Shown: one piece after another, positions 28,480 through 38,450 of the stretch
How the letters are laid out: every line of letters begins with the position of its first letter
How positions within the stretch are numbered: position 1 is the stretch's first letter
Origin: Marinihelvus sp963695135
GTDB taxonomy: Bacteria; Pseudomonadota; Gammaproteobacteria; Xanthomonadales; SZUA-36
DNA: 64,000 nt
Assembly: GCA_963695135.1 (NCBI GenBank)
Contig: CAVOGA010000003.1
Span: 186,001 to 250,000, forward strand
Direction: 5' to 3'
The notes under the pieces: model-generated
Seen by the model: the letters and a program-made list of their open reading frames with translations, nothing else
Database searches by the model: none
What the model was told of the DNA's origin: nothing
Position numbers and translations under genes: made by a program

Positions 28480-29643
28480 ATGCTGACCCTTATTCTTAAC
28501 GCCAATCTATACTGCCCGGAACCGGCCGGCATCCGGCACCTGCTGCTGGGCGGAGAGCGTGTGCTCTGGATCGGCGCTGAACGCCCTGATCTCGACTCCG
28601 CACTGCTCAGCGCGTCCATCGACCTGGCCGGCGCGCCACTGGTGCCGGGCTTCGTCGATGCGCATGTGCACAGCACCGGCGGCGGCGGCGAAGACGGCTT
28701 CTCAACCCAGGCGATGCCGGTTCCCCTGAGCCAGTTCACGCGCTTCGGTGTGACCAGCGTGGTGGGCCTGCTCGGCACCGACGATGAAACCCGCACCACC
28801 GCAAGCCTACTGGCGCGCACGCGCGCCCTGCGTGAAGAAGGCCTCTCGGCCTGGTGCTGGACCGGTGGCTATCACGTGCCGGTGACCACCCTGACCGGGT
28901 CTGTCCGCCGCGACATCGTCAGTCTCGGACCGGTAATTGGCCTGGGTGAAATTGCCATCTCCGACCACCGCTCCAGCCAGCCGACCCACGATGAGCTGGC
29001 GCGTCTCGCCTCGGAAGTCCACGTGGCGGGTCTTCTGACCCGCAAAGCCGGTGTCATGCACCTGCACCTGGGCGATGGACCACGCGGCCTGGAGCCGGTC
29101 AGGCGGCTGCTCGACGAAACGGAACTGCCCCCCCGCTGTTTTCATCCCACGCACGTCAACCGCCAACCGGCTTTGCTGGAGGAGGCCATCGCCCTGGCCA
29201 AACGCGGTGTAACCGTCGACCTGACCGCTTTTCCCGTGGAGGACGATGACCCGGCCTGCACCGCGGCCGACGCCTGGGAGGCCTTCCACGCTGCCGGCGC
29301 ACCGGCCGACCGGCTCACCATCAGCTCGGATGGCGGCGGCTGCCTGCCGGTCTTTGATGCGCAGGGCCGGCTGGAGCGGATGGGCTTTGCCAGTTCCAGC
29401 GGATTGACTGAAACACTCGGCGACCTGCTCGGGCGGGGCCATGCGCTGGAGGACATCCTGCCGTCCCTGACCCGCAACGTGGCCAGCCTGCTACGCCTGC
29501 CCCGCAAGGGCGTGATCGCGCCCGGCGCGGATGCAGACCTCGTGGTCCTCGACGAGGCGCACCAGCCGCTGCACGTCATGGCCCGCGGCGCCTGGATGAT
29601 ACGCGACGGCCGGGCCGTCACCCGCGGTACTTTTGAAGAGTAA
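28480..29643 (+). CDS. iadA: Isoaspartyl dipeptidase (beta-aspartyl peptidase)
   Basis: Binuclear zinc amidohydrolase that cleaves beta-aspartyl dipeptides. In this setting the expected substrate is beta-Asp-Arg released from cyanophycin. It is 387 residues, the size of E. coli IadA. Visible are the metal-binding FVDAHVHSTGGGGEDGF near residue 60, GVTSVVGLLGTD, the lysine-ligand region, MHLHLGD, FHPTHVNRQ, and the catalytic Asp in SSDGGG near residue 285. It is the first gene of the cyanophycin operon; its 3' end is five bases from the cyanophycinase ATG. Confidence 0.93.
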   Translation: MLTLILNANLYCPEPAGIRHLLLGGERVLWIGAERPDLDSALLSASIDLAGAPLVPGFVDAHVHSTGGGGEDGFSTQAMPVPLSQFTRFGVTSVVGLLGTDDETRTTASLLARTRALREEGLSAWCWTGGYHVPVTTLTGSVRRDIVSLGPVIGLGEIAISDHRSSQPTHDELARLASEVHVAGLLTRKAGVMHLHLGDGPRGLEPVRRLLDETELPPRCFHPTHVNRQPALLEEAIALAKRGVTVDLTAFPVEDDDPACTAADAWEAFHAAGAPADRLTISSDGGGCLPVFDAQGRLERMGFASSSGLTETLGDLLGRGHALEDILPSLTRNVASLLRLPRKGVIAPGADADLVVLDEAHQPLHVMARGAWMIRDGRAVTRGTFEE

Positions 29644-29647
29644 TTCT

Positions 29648-30463
29648 ATGCCAGCAACACCAAACACCCCCGCCGAGCGCGGCTACCTGATTCCCATCGG
29701 CGGCGCGGAAAAGCGCAAAAAGAGCGGCGAAATTCACCGGCGCTTCGTCAAGCTGTGCGGCGGCAAAAAAGCGCGCATCCTGGTCATTCCGACCGCTTCG
29801 CAACTGGACGAAACCGGCCCGGAGTACATGGACCTGTTTGAGACCATGGGCGCGCGCGCCATGTGCATGCCCGTCGAGGAGCGCGAGGAGTGCTTCAACG
29901 AACGGCTGCTGGAAAAGCTCTCCACCTGCACCGGCATCTTCATCACCGGCGGTAACCAGCTGCGCCTGTCAACGATACTCGGCGGCACCCCGGTGGCGCG
30001 GGCGATCCGCCAGCGCAATGCCGAGGGCGTACACGTGGCCGGCACCTCCGCGGGCGCCGCGATCATGTCCGAACACATGATCGCCGGAGGCCGCAGCGGC
30101 CCTTCACCCCGCGAATCCGGCGTGGAGCTGGCCCCGGGCCTGGGCCTGACCAACCGCGCCATCATTGACCAGCACTTCAGCCAGCGCGGGCGCATGGGCC
30201 GGCTGCTGTCCGCCCTGTCCTTCAATCCCTTCATCTGCGGGATGGGTATCGACGAAAACACCGCCGCATTCATCAACCCCCATGGCGACCTGGAGGTGGT
30301 GGGCAACGGCACGGTGACGATTATCGACCCGGCGGATCTGCGCCACTCTTCCATGAGCTATGTGCGACGGGCCGAAGCGGTCAGCCTGATCGGGCTGAAG
30401 CTGCACATTCTTGCCACCGGCTCACACTTCAACCTGGAAACACGCGAAGCCCGGATTGCCTGA
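29648..30463 (+). CDS. cphB: Cyanophycinase
   Basis: Serine exopeptidase (S51 family) that degrades cyanophycin to beta-Asp-Arg dipeptides. It has 271 residues, as usual for the cytosolic type, with no signal peptide. YLIPIGGAEKR begins the fold. The nucleophile elbow GTSAGAAIMSEHMI holds the catalytic Ser near residue 133. FITGGNQLRLS and IDQHFSQRGRMGRLL match the family. ATG 29648 follows GAAGAG by seven bases; the TTG further upstream lies inside iadA. Together with iadA it provides full recycling of the polymer to aspartate and arginine. Confidence 0.95.
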   Translation: MPATPNTPAERGYLIPIGGAEKRKKSGEIHRRFVKLCGGKKARILVIPTASQLDETGPEYMDLFETMGARAMCMPVEEREECFNERLLEKLSTCTGIFITGGNQLRLSTILGGTPVARAIRQRNAEGVHVAGTSAGAAIMSEHMIAGGRSGPSPRESGVELAPGLGLTNRAIIDQHFSQRGRMGRLLSALSFNPFICGMGIDENTAAFINPHGDLEVVGNGTVTIIDPADLRHSSMSYVRRAEAVSLIGLKLHILATGSHFNLETREARIA

Positions 30464-30542
30464 ACAGCGCGACGCTAGACGGCGCGCGCACGGCAGGTAC
30501 AATTCCGGGTCCGCCAGCCAAAAACTCCAGGGCCCGAAACCA

Positions 30543-33367
30543 ATGAAAATCCTGACCACCAATGTTTACGTCGGACCGAACCAGTACGCGCTGTTTCCGG
30601 TAATCCGCCACCAGGTGGATATCGGGATTCTCGAGGACTGGCCCTCCGTGCGCCTGGGCGAGGAGTTCATCAACGGGCTGGAAAGCGCTTTGCCGGGCCT
30701 GGCCGAACACGGCTGCTCCTACGGCGAACCGGGCGGGTTCCTGCGGCGCCTGCGCGAGGACGAGGGCACCTGGATCGCGCACATCTGGGAGCATGCGACC
30801 ATCGAGCTGCAGAACATGGCCGGGTCGAAGGTGACGTTCGGACGCACCCGCGCCCTGCCCGGCAGCGAGGCCAAAACCGGCCACTACAACATGGTCTTTG
30901 AATACAAGCAGCGGGATGTCGGCCTGGAGGCCGCGCGCATCGCCCGCCGCCTGCTCATGCAGCTGATGCCGGAGACGGTCCGTGACCAGCTGGGCCTGGA
31001 AGCGGAAAAAGACTTTGATTTTGAAGACGAGCGCGACAGCCTTCATCCGCTTCGCCCAGCGCAAGGAACTGGGGCCGTCCACCGCCTCGCTGGTGCGCCG
31101 CCGCGCAGAAACGCAACATTCCCTGGCTGCGCCTGAACGCCTATTCACTGGTGCAGTTCGGCTACGGTCGCTATCCAGCAGCGCATCCAGGCCACCATTA
31201 CCTCCAAGACCCCGCACATCGCCGTGGAAATCTCCTGCGACAAGGAAGACACGCACGGCCTGCTCAAGGACCTTGGCCTGCCGGTGCCGCGGCAGATCGT
31301 CGTGCAGCGCGAATCACAGTGTCTGCGGGCGGCGCAGCGCATCGGCTACCCGGTGGTGGTCAAGCCGCTGGACGCCAACCACGGCCGTGGCGTGTCCATC
31401 AACCTGACCGAGGACGAGCAGATACCCGTCGCCTTTGAAAAGGCGCAGGAAAACGCCCGCGGGCGCAGCGTGCTGGTGGAAACCTACATCGAGGGCTATG
31501 ACCACCGCATGCTGGTGGTGGACGGCCACCTGGTGGCGGTCGCCAAACGCGTACCGGGACACGTGGTGGGCGATGGCAAACAGACCATCGCCGAGCTGGT
31601 GGACCAGGTCAACGAGGACCCGCGCCGCGGCATCGGCCACGAAAAGGTGCTGACCCGCCTGGAACTGGACCACCAGGCGCAGACGACTCATGCACAAGGC
31701 CGGCCATGATGAAAACACGGTCCTGCCGGAGGGCGAAGTGTTTTTCCTGCGCTCCACCGCCAACCTGTCCACCGGCGGCACCGCCATCGACATGACCGAC
31801 GTGGTGCACCCGGATAACCGGGAAATGGCGGAGCGCGCGGTCAAGGCCGTCGGCCTGGATGTCGGCGGCGTGGATTTCCTCACCAACGACATCAGCCAGA
31901 GCTACAAGGACATCGGCGGCGCCATCGTGGAGGTAAACGCCGCCCCGGGCTTCCGCATGCACGTGGCGCCGTCGGAGGGCAAACCGCGCGACGTGGCGGG
32001 CCGCGTGATGGACATGCTGTTTCCGCCAGGCACGCCGAGCCGCATCCCGATCGCCGCCATCACCGGCACCAACGGCAAGACCACGACCTCCCGTATGCTG
32101 GCGCATATTCTCAAGACCGCCGGCCACACGGTGGGCATGACCTCGACGGACGGGGTCTACATCAACGGCCGGCTCTCGGTGAAAGGTGACATGACCGGAC
32201 CCCAGTCTGCGCAGATCGTGCTGCGCGACCCGGATGTGGACATGGCGGTGCTGGAAACCGCGCGCGGCGGCCTGTTGCGCTCCGGCCTCGGCTACCAGAA
32301 CAGCGACGTGGCCGCCTGCCTGAACGTCGCCGAAGACCACCTCGGCCTGGGCGGTATCGACACCATCGAGCAGCTGGCGGAAATCAAGCGGATCGTGGTG
32401 GAGGTCGCTACCGATACGGCGGTGCTCAACGCGGACGACGAGCTGTGCCTGCGCATGGCCGATTACACGCAGGCCGAGTACCTCTGTTACGTCACCATGA
32501 ACCCGGCGCATCCGCTGGTCCGGGAGCATGTGCAGTGCCGGTAGCCGCGCCGTGGTGCTGGAACAGGGTATCAACGGCGACATGATCACCCTGTACGACA
32601 AGGGCGCACATTTCCCGCTGCTGTGGACCTACCTGATTCCGGCCACCCTGGAAGGCAAAGCCACCCACAACGTGCAGAACGCCATGTTTGCCGCCGCCCT
32701 CGCCTACGCCCTGGGCAAGTCCCTGGATGACATCCGCGACGGTCTGCGCACCTTCAACACGACGTTCTACCAGGCGCCGGGGCGCATGAACGTCTTCGAC
32801 GAACAGCCCTTCAAGGTGATCCTCGACTACGGCCACAATGCGGCCGCCATCGGCGCCGTCTGCCAGCTGGTCGACCGGCTGGAGATCGGCCGGCCGGCGG
32901 ATCGCGGTGCTCGGCCGCGCCCGGCGACCGGCGCGACCAGGATGTGCTGGCCATTGCCGATGCCACCGCCAATCATTTTGATCACTTTGTCTGCAAGGCC
33001 GATGCAAACCGGCGCGGCCGCGGTGATGACGAGGTGCCACACCTGATTGAAAGCCGGCTGCAGGAGCTGGGCGTTGACGCCAGGGCCATCGAGGTGATTC
33101 CGGACGAGCCGCCGCGCTGTGGCCGCAGCGCTGGCCATGGCCAGGGCCGGCGATCTGCTGGTGATCTTTGGTGACGACATCACGCGCTGCTGGAAGCAGA
33201 TCATCAGCTTCGAGGGCGATGAGACGGCGAGCCACGAGGAGAAAAAGCCGGTGGTCAGCTACGCACAGGAAGCCGCAGCGACCTTCAAGCTCGACCCTGA
33301 AGCCGAACTGATTCGCGACGAACGCGGTGTCCGCATCGCCCGCCAGGACCCGGAAGACAGTGACTGA
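30543..33367 (+). CDS. cphA: Cyanophycin synthetase (frame broken)
   Basis: Makes the Asp backbone and adds Arg side chains using ATP. About 940 residues if about eight single extra bases between 31050 and 33120 are removed. Domains in order are: the N domain with HIWEHATIELQ (an HxxEH element like the metal site described in some CphA1 N domains); an ATP-grasp domain (IQATITSKTPHIAVEIS, then VVKPLDANHGRGV and the metal-binding EVNAAPG); and a Mur-ligase domain with P-loop GTNGKTTT near 32070, VLETARGGLLRSGLG and YGHNAAAI. All expected blocks are present and in order, so the gene is probably intact in the cell. Confidence 0.9.
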
Positions 33368-35043
33368 AGCGCCCCGGCTCACCGACAGCCGGCGGCTGAC
33401 CGGCGCCAACCTTTACTGGGACAAGCCCTCGGCCATTATCGATTGCGCCGGCCAGGGCGACCTGGGCCCGTTTATCGAGCGCTGGCGCTCAGCGGCCACC
33501 AGCCTGCTGGCGGACGTGGGACATGAAGCGCAGCAAACCACGTTCCGGGTCTTTGACGGTGGCGCCAGCCTGCTCATCTCCGCGCCCATCGACGCGCTCT
33601 ACAGCATGTGCGAACTGAACGAAGCCGCCTTTGCCCGCGCTGCCGGGGCAGCGGACGACCCGGCGCAGACTGCCGCGCAGTTGCGTGCCGCCTTCGCCAG
33701 GGAAGCCAACCCGCCGCTGCTGGCGCTGCAGGCCGCTGCCGCAGAGCACGGCGTGCGTTTTCTGTGGGACGACGACGCGGTGTCCGTCGGCTACGGCGCG
33801 ACCGCCCGGGTCTGGGCACCGGACCAGCTGCCGGCGCCGGCGGAGGTGCCCTGGCAGGAAATCGGCACGATACCGGTGGCCATGGTCACCGGCACCAACG
33901 GCAAGTCAACGACCGTGCGGATGACCGCGGGCATTCTGGAGGCCGCCGGCCTGTGCGCCGGGCTGACCTCCACGGACTGGATCAGGATCGGCAGGGACAT
34001 CATCGATACCGGGGACTATTCCGGCACCGGCGGGGCACGCACCCTGCTGCGTGATCCCCGCACCGAGGTCGCGGTGCTGGAGACCGCCCGCGGCGGGCTG
34101 CTGCGGCGGGGTCTCGGCGCCGAGCGTGTTTCCGCAGCGCCTGATCACCAATATCGCCGCCGATCATCTCGGCGATTACGGCATCAACACGGTTCCTGAA
34201 CTGATCGAAGCCAAGTTCATTGTTCGCAAAGCCCTGTTTGACGGTGCGCCGCTGATCCTGAATGCCGATGACGCGGGCGCGGTCGGGTTTGCGCAGCAGC
34301 TGGACCAGCCCCTGGAGTGGTTCAGCCTGGATCCGGATAACCCGGTCGTCGTCAGCCACCGGGCACAGGGCGGGCGGGCAGCCTTCCTGGAAGACGAAAC
34401 GCTGTTCCTCGCCGAGGGCGCGGAAAAAACCGCCCTGCTCCCCGCCGCCGCCATTCCCGCCACCCTGGACGGCGCTGCGCGACATAACATTGCCAATGCG
34501 CTCGGCGCCGCCGCCCTGTGCCGCGCCCTGGGCGTTGACCCCGCCGCCATTCGCGAGGGCCTGCGTCGCTTCCGGGGCGACGAGCAGGACAACCCGGGTC
34601 GCGGCAACTGGTTTGAAAAGGACGGCGTGCGCATCCTGGTGGACTTCGCCCACAACGAACACGGCATGCGCGCGCTGGCAAAAATGATGACCCGGCTGCC
34701 GGCCCAGCGGCGCCTGATGCTCATGTCCCAGGCCGGCGACCGGCTGGATCGGGACATCCGCGACATGACCCGCGCCGCCTGCGGCATGCAGCCCGACCTA
34801 CTGCTGCTCTGCGAATTGCCCGGCTACGAACGCGGACGCGAACCCGGCGTGGTGCCGGCACTGATCCGGTCCGCGGCCCTTGAGTGCGGTGTGCCCCCCG
34901 GGGCGATATCAAATTACGCCAACCCGCGGGAAGCGGTAGCGGCAGCGCTGGAGCAGGCCAAGCCGGGCGACCTGCTGGTTTTGCTGGTCCTGACGCAACG
35001 GGACGAGGTCCTGGCCTTGCTGCACGATTTCCTGGAACGCTGA
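33360..35043 (+). CDS. Stand-alone CphA-like Mur ligase (one frame break)
   Basis: About 560 residues, joined across one extra base near 34125. Residues 1-160 match no domain I recognise. From about 165 a Mur ligase follows: P-loop TGTNGKSTTVRM, the CphA-like block VLETARGGLLRRGLG, TNIAADHLGDYG, and the C-terminal substrate domain with ILVDFAHNEHGMRAL. There is no ATP-grasp domain. GTG 33360 overlaps the cphA stop by eight bases, so it is cotranslated with the synthetase. The shared blocks suggest it evolved from the CphA Mur half and acts on cyanophycin or a precursor; the actual substrate is unknown. Confidence 0.78.
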
Positions 35044-35059
35044 GAGAGATTCGAGATTT

Positions 35060-35156
35060 GGGTCAGAGGAGATTTGGGGTCAGAGTGAGTCGGGGTATAA
35101 GGGACAGAGTGACGCATCTCTGTCCCTTTACTCTGACCCCATGCTGCTCTGACCCC
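35060..35156. repeat. Nested inverted repeat, REP/MITE-like
   Basis: Three nested pairs: GGGTCAGAG (35060) with CTCTGACCC (35147); GGGGTCAGAGT (35076) with ACTCTGACCCC (35130); AAGGGACAGAG (35099) with CTCTGTCCCTT (35118). The inner pair is a hairpin with an eight-base loop. GGGGTCAGAGT-type ends are common around REP-associated transposases in Proteobacteria. It lies between two convergent operons and may also stop transcription. Confidence 0.7.
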
Positions 35157-35162
35157 ATGCTG

Positions 35163-36377
35163 CTACACCGTTCGCGTGGCCACGGCAGGGGGCACAGAAG
35201 CCGCACGCAGGGCCGGACCCAGCACCGCCAGCTGCCCGACCACGATCAGGACCAGCATGGCGAGGGGAATCAGCACCCCGTCCATGCTGTCCAGGCCAAA
35301 CGCATCCACCATCCAGATGTTCAGGCCAACGGTCAGCGCCGCGCCCAGCAGCACGCCAACGCCGCTGATGACGAGATTTTCTGACTGGAAGTAGCGGGTA
35401 ATATCCTGCTTGCTCGCCCCCAGCGCCCGGCGCGTGCCGATCTGCTTGGTGCGGCGGCTGACGCTGAAGCTGGCCAGGCCGACAATACCCAGCGCCGTGA
35501 CCAGCAACAGCAAACCGACGGTGAAATACAGCAGCTTGATCATGGCCGAATGACCCGCGTAGGAACGCTCACGGGTTTCCTCCATGGTGCGCATGCCCCG
35601 CACGATACGGTCCTTGTTGGATTGCGCCAGCAGCTCTTCAACCTGCGGCATCAGCTCGTCGCGGCGCCCGGGCTCGGTCCGGATCACGTAGCGGGAAGAG
35701 CCAAACAGGGTTTTCTGCGGCGCGAGCATGACGTTCTCAACATTGTCCCAGCCGTTCCATGCCGCCTGCATCCGCTCAATGATACCGATCACGGTGATCG
35801 GTTCATCGTTGTTGATATACACCGTTTTGCCTACCGCGCCGGCCCAGTCATCCTCACCGAACAGGTCCTTGGCCAGTTCCACCGTGATCAGCGTGGTGGC
35901 TGCCCAGTCCGAGGCGCCACCATCGCGCCAGGTGATATCAGTCGGCGCAAAATTTTCGCCGGCTGCCAGCTTCAGGTCATAGGTATCGAGTGCATGCTCG
36001 TCCACGAAGTAGACCGCGGTTCCCGCGCCTTCAATATCCTCGCCGGGCTCGGTCTGCAGGCCCATGCTCCAACCGCCTCCCGACAGCGGCACGCTGTTGG
36101 TCTGGATGACATCGACCACCCCCGGCAGGGCACGCAGCTGGCGCAGGTCCTCCTCCACCGTCACCTGCTCATTGAAATCATCTTTAAAACCGATGCTGGA
36201 GATGTAAAACGTGTTCACCTCGTCAATTCCCGTTGGCCGGGACATGGCCTCTGAGCGGGTCTGGATAATGGAAATCGCGTTCACCATGATCGCCATGGTC
36301 ACCGCCATTTGCAGTGCGATGAGAATGGCGCCGGTCTTGTTGCGCAGCATGGCGCGCCAGATGGGTCCGAAATGCAT
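35163..36377 (-). CDS. MacB/FtsX-type ABC permease (second of two)
   Basis: A 404-residue inner-membrane protein. It has one N-terminal helix (AILIALQMAVTMAIMV), a large periplasmic MacB_PCD domain (about residues 45-280) and three C-terminal helices around the FtsX motif. The motif region reads SVSRRTKQIGTRRALGASKQDITRYF near residue 325. This is the four-helix FtsX/MacB topology without a fused ATPase. It starts eleven bases after the other permease gene. Two unlike permeases presumably form a heterodimer driven by the ATPase encoded upstream. The substrate is unknown. Confidence 0.85.
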   Translation of the reverse strand: MHFGPIWRAMLRNKTGAILIALQMAVTMAIMVNAISIIQTRSEAMSRPTGIDEVNTFYISSIGFKDDFNEQVTVEEDLRQLRALPGVVDVIQTNSVPLSGGGWSMGLQTEPGEDIEGAGTAVYFVDEHALDTYDLKLAAGENFAPTDITWRDGGASDWAATTLITVELAKDLFGEDDWAGAVGKTVYINNDEPITVIGIIERMQAAWNGWDNVENVMLAPQKTLFGSSRYVIRTEPGRRDELMPQVEELLAQSNKDRIVRGMRTMEETRERSYAGHSAMIKLLYFTVGLLLLVTALGIVGLASFSVSRRTKQIGTRRALGASKQDITRYFQSENLVISGVGVLLGAALTVGLNIWMVDAFGLDSMDGVLIPLAMLVLIVVGQLAVLGPALRAASVPPAVATRTV

Positions 36378-36388
36378 GTCAGGTTCTC

Positions 36389-37702
36389 CTATTGCGCCTT
36401 GAGCTGGCTGGCGGGCATGACCTGGGTGGCCCGCCAGGTGGGGTAGAGGCCGGCCACGAGCGCCGCCACGATGGCCAGGACGATCGCCGTGAGCATCATC
36501 ACCCAGTCAAAGCCGACCAGGTTTTCCACGATCTCGCCAAACAGGACCTTGATGCCTTCCAGGCCCAGCCAGGTCAGGGCCAGGCCCAGGATGCCGCCGG
36601 CCAGACCAATCAGGCCGGATTCCACCATGTGCTGCACAAACAGATCACTGCGGCGCGCACCCAGTGCCCGGCGCACACTGATCTCGCCGGTCTTTTTCAT
36701 GAACTTGGCCAGCAACAGGCCGATGGTATTCAGCAGACAGACAACCAGGAACAGAAAAGACAGGCCCAGCATCAGCTGCGCGTCGTCGTCGACCACCTGC
36801 TGGTCCTCCATCCACTCCATCACGTCCAGCACCCGGTTGTTCAGCGGCCGCGGAAAGCGTCCGAGTTCCTTCTGTTCCATGACGTAGGCGTCGATCCAGT
36901 TCTTGAATTCGGCCTTCTCACTGTCGCTGCCCAGCTCCACCCAGTACTGCATCCAGACGCACTCGGAGTTGCGGAAGGCCTCCATACCGTCGCCCTCCGG
37001 CGCCTTCCAGCAGTTGGTGTTGCCGCTGCGCGGAAACTCCTGCTCGATGGCGAGGTTGAAGGGAATATAGGCCTGCTCGGGCTCATTGAAGGGGCCGTTG
37101 GTGACGTCGTAGAACTTCGGCACGGGCAGCCACTCGTCCAGCACACCAACCACGCGGAAGTCCATGCCGTTCATGCGCACATTGCGGCCCACCGGGTCCT
37201 CACCGCCAAATACCTGTTCATTGAGTTCGCGGCTGAGCACCACGACCGGCTCGCGGGTTTCGTCCGCCGTGCGGTCCCAGCCGCCGCCGTACAGGAACGG
37301 CGGCTCAAACATGGGGAAGAAATCGGCCCAGGTGTTCCTGACGTCGACCGGAAAGGGGGTTTCATCATCACCCTCCGGTTCCAGCACCAGCCCGGAACGA
37401 TTGCTGACGATCTTGCGCGAGGCCGGCGCGCCGCGCATCAGCGCCATCGCATCGCGATAGGTGACCTGGTCCGGCGGGTTAAAGCCGTCTTCACCCGGAT
37501 CATTGGCGTCCCAGCTGTCGAGCTGCACGTGAAACAGCACGTCTGACTTCTGCGGAATCGGGTTGCCCGACATCGTGTAGTTCACGGTCAGGATGGTCAT
37601 GCATGCGCCGATACCGACACCGATGGCCGCGACCATCAGCAGGCTCAGCAAGGGGTTCTTGCGCAGGGAGAGCCAGCCCAGCTTCAGGTAATAGTTGAAC
37701 AT
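36389..37702 (-). CDS. MacB/FtsX-type ABC permease (first of two)
   Basis: A 437-residue permease of the same topology as its neighbour. N-terminal anchor SLRKNPLLSLLMVAAIGVG, a periplasmic domain of about 250 residues, then three helices with KKTGEISVRRALGARRSDLFVQ near residue 340. The periplasmic domain contains three cysteines, two of them close together around NCWKAPEGDGMEAFRNSEC, which might form a disulfide. It lies between the ATPase gene (eleven bases) and the second permease gene. Confidence 0.85.
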   Translation of the reverse strand: MFNYYLKLGWLSLRKNPLLSLLMVAAIGVGIGACMTILTVNYTMSGNPIPQKSDVLFHVQLDSWDANDPGEDGFNPPDQVTYRDAMALMRGAPASRKIVSNRSGLVLEPEGDDETPFPVDVRNTWADFFPMFEPPFLYGGGWDRTADETREPVVVLSRELNEQVFGGEDPVGRNVRMNGMDFRVVGVLDEWLPVPKFYDVTNGPFNEPEQAYIPFNLAIEQEFPRSGNTNCWKAPEGDGMEAFRNSECVWMQYWVELGSDSEKAEFKNWIDAYVMEQKELGRFPRPLNNRVLDVMEWMEDQQVVDDDAQLMLGLSFLFLVVCLLNTIGLLLAKFMKKTGEISVRRALGARRSDLFVQHMVESGLIGLAGGILGLALTWLGLEGIKVLFGEIVENLVGFDWVMMLTAIVLAIVAALVAGLYPTWRATQVMPASQLKAQ

Positions 37703-37712
37703 GGTCTGCTCC

Positions 37713-38414
37713 TCAGCCGTTCACTGCTTCGGCGAGCTGCACGTCCGTATCCAGGTCGGATACCTGCCCGTCCCGGATGTGCACATTGCGACCCGCCAGT
37801 TTTGACAGGGCCGGGTCATGGGTCACCATGATGATGGTGGTGCCGGAATCATTGATGCTCTTGATCAGCTCCATGATGCTCAGCGCCATGGCCGAATCCA
37901 GGTTACCGGTCGGCTCATCGGCCAGCAGAAAGCGCGGCTCGCCGGCCAGGGCGCGGGCAATGGCAACGCGCTGCTGCTGTCCACCGGAGAGCTGTGCCGG
38001 CAGGTGCTTCGGCCGTGAGGCGAGGCCCACCATGTCGAGGGTTTTCTCGATACGCCGCTTGCGTTCCGCCGCATCGAAGCCGCGATAGCGCAGGGGCACA
38101 TCAACGTTGTCGAATACGTTCAGATCGGGAATCAGGTTGAAGCCCTGGAAGATAAAGCCGATCTTCTCGTTGCGTACCCGGGAGGTTTCCGCATCAGACA
38201 GGGCGGACACGTCCTTGCCGTCCAGCACGTAGCGGCCGGAGGTGAATTTTTCCAGCAGCCCGGCGATGTTGAGAAAGGTCGTTTTACCGGAGCCGGAAGG
38301 ACCGGTGACCGCGACAAACTCGCCCTCCCCCACTTCCAGGGAAAATTCCCGCAAGGCGTGGGTCTCGACCGTATCGGTCCGGTAGACCATGGAAATGTTC
38401 TGCATACTCAGCAT
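37713..38414 (-). CDS. MacB/LolD-type ABC ATPase
   Basis: A 233-residue ATPase of the MacB/LolD/FtsE group. Walker A GPSGSGKTT near residue 40, Q-loop IFQGFNLIPDL, signature LSGGQQQRVAIARAL, Walker B FLLADEPTGNLDS, and H-loop MVTHDPALS. It energises mechanotransmission by the two FtsX-like permeases encoded downstream. The gene begins about 36 bases after the adaptor gene stop, inside a four-gene operon. Confidence 0.92.
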   Translation of the reverse strand: MLSMQNISMVYRTDTVETHALREFSLEVGEGEFVAVTGPSGSGKTTFLNIAGLLEKFTSGRYVLDGKDVSALSDAETSRVRNEKIGFIFQGFNLIPDLNVFDNVDVPLRYRGFDAAERKRRIEKTLDMVGLASRPKHLPAQLSGGQQQRVAIARALAGEPRFLLADEPTGNLDSAMALSIMELIKSINDSGTTIIMVTHDPALSKLAGRNVHIRDGQVSDLDTDVQLAEAVNG

Positions 38415-38450
38415 CGTGCTCTCCTGCTTTCCTGTTGGTTTTCTTGATCT

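Noticed and set aside
30475..30503. Separate promoter directly ahead of cphA
   Set aside because: TACAAT is good but the -35 position (CTAGAC) matches poorly; the gene can be served by the operon promoter.
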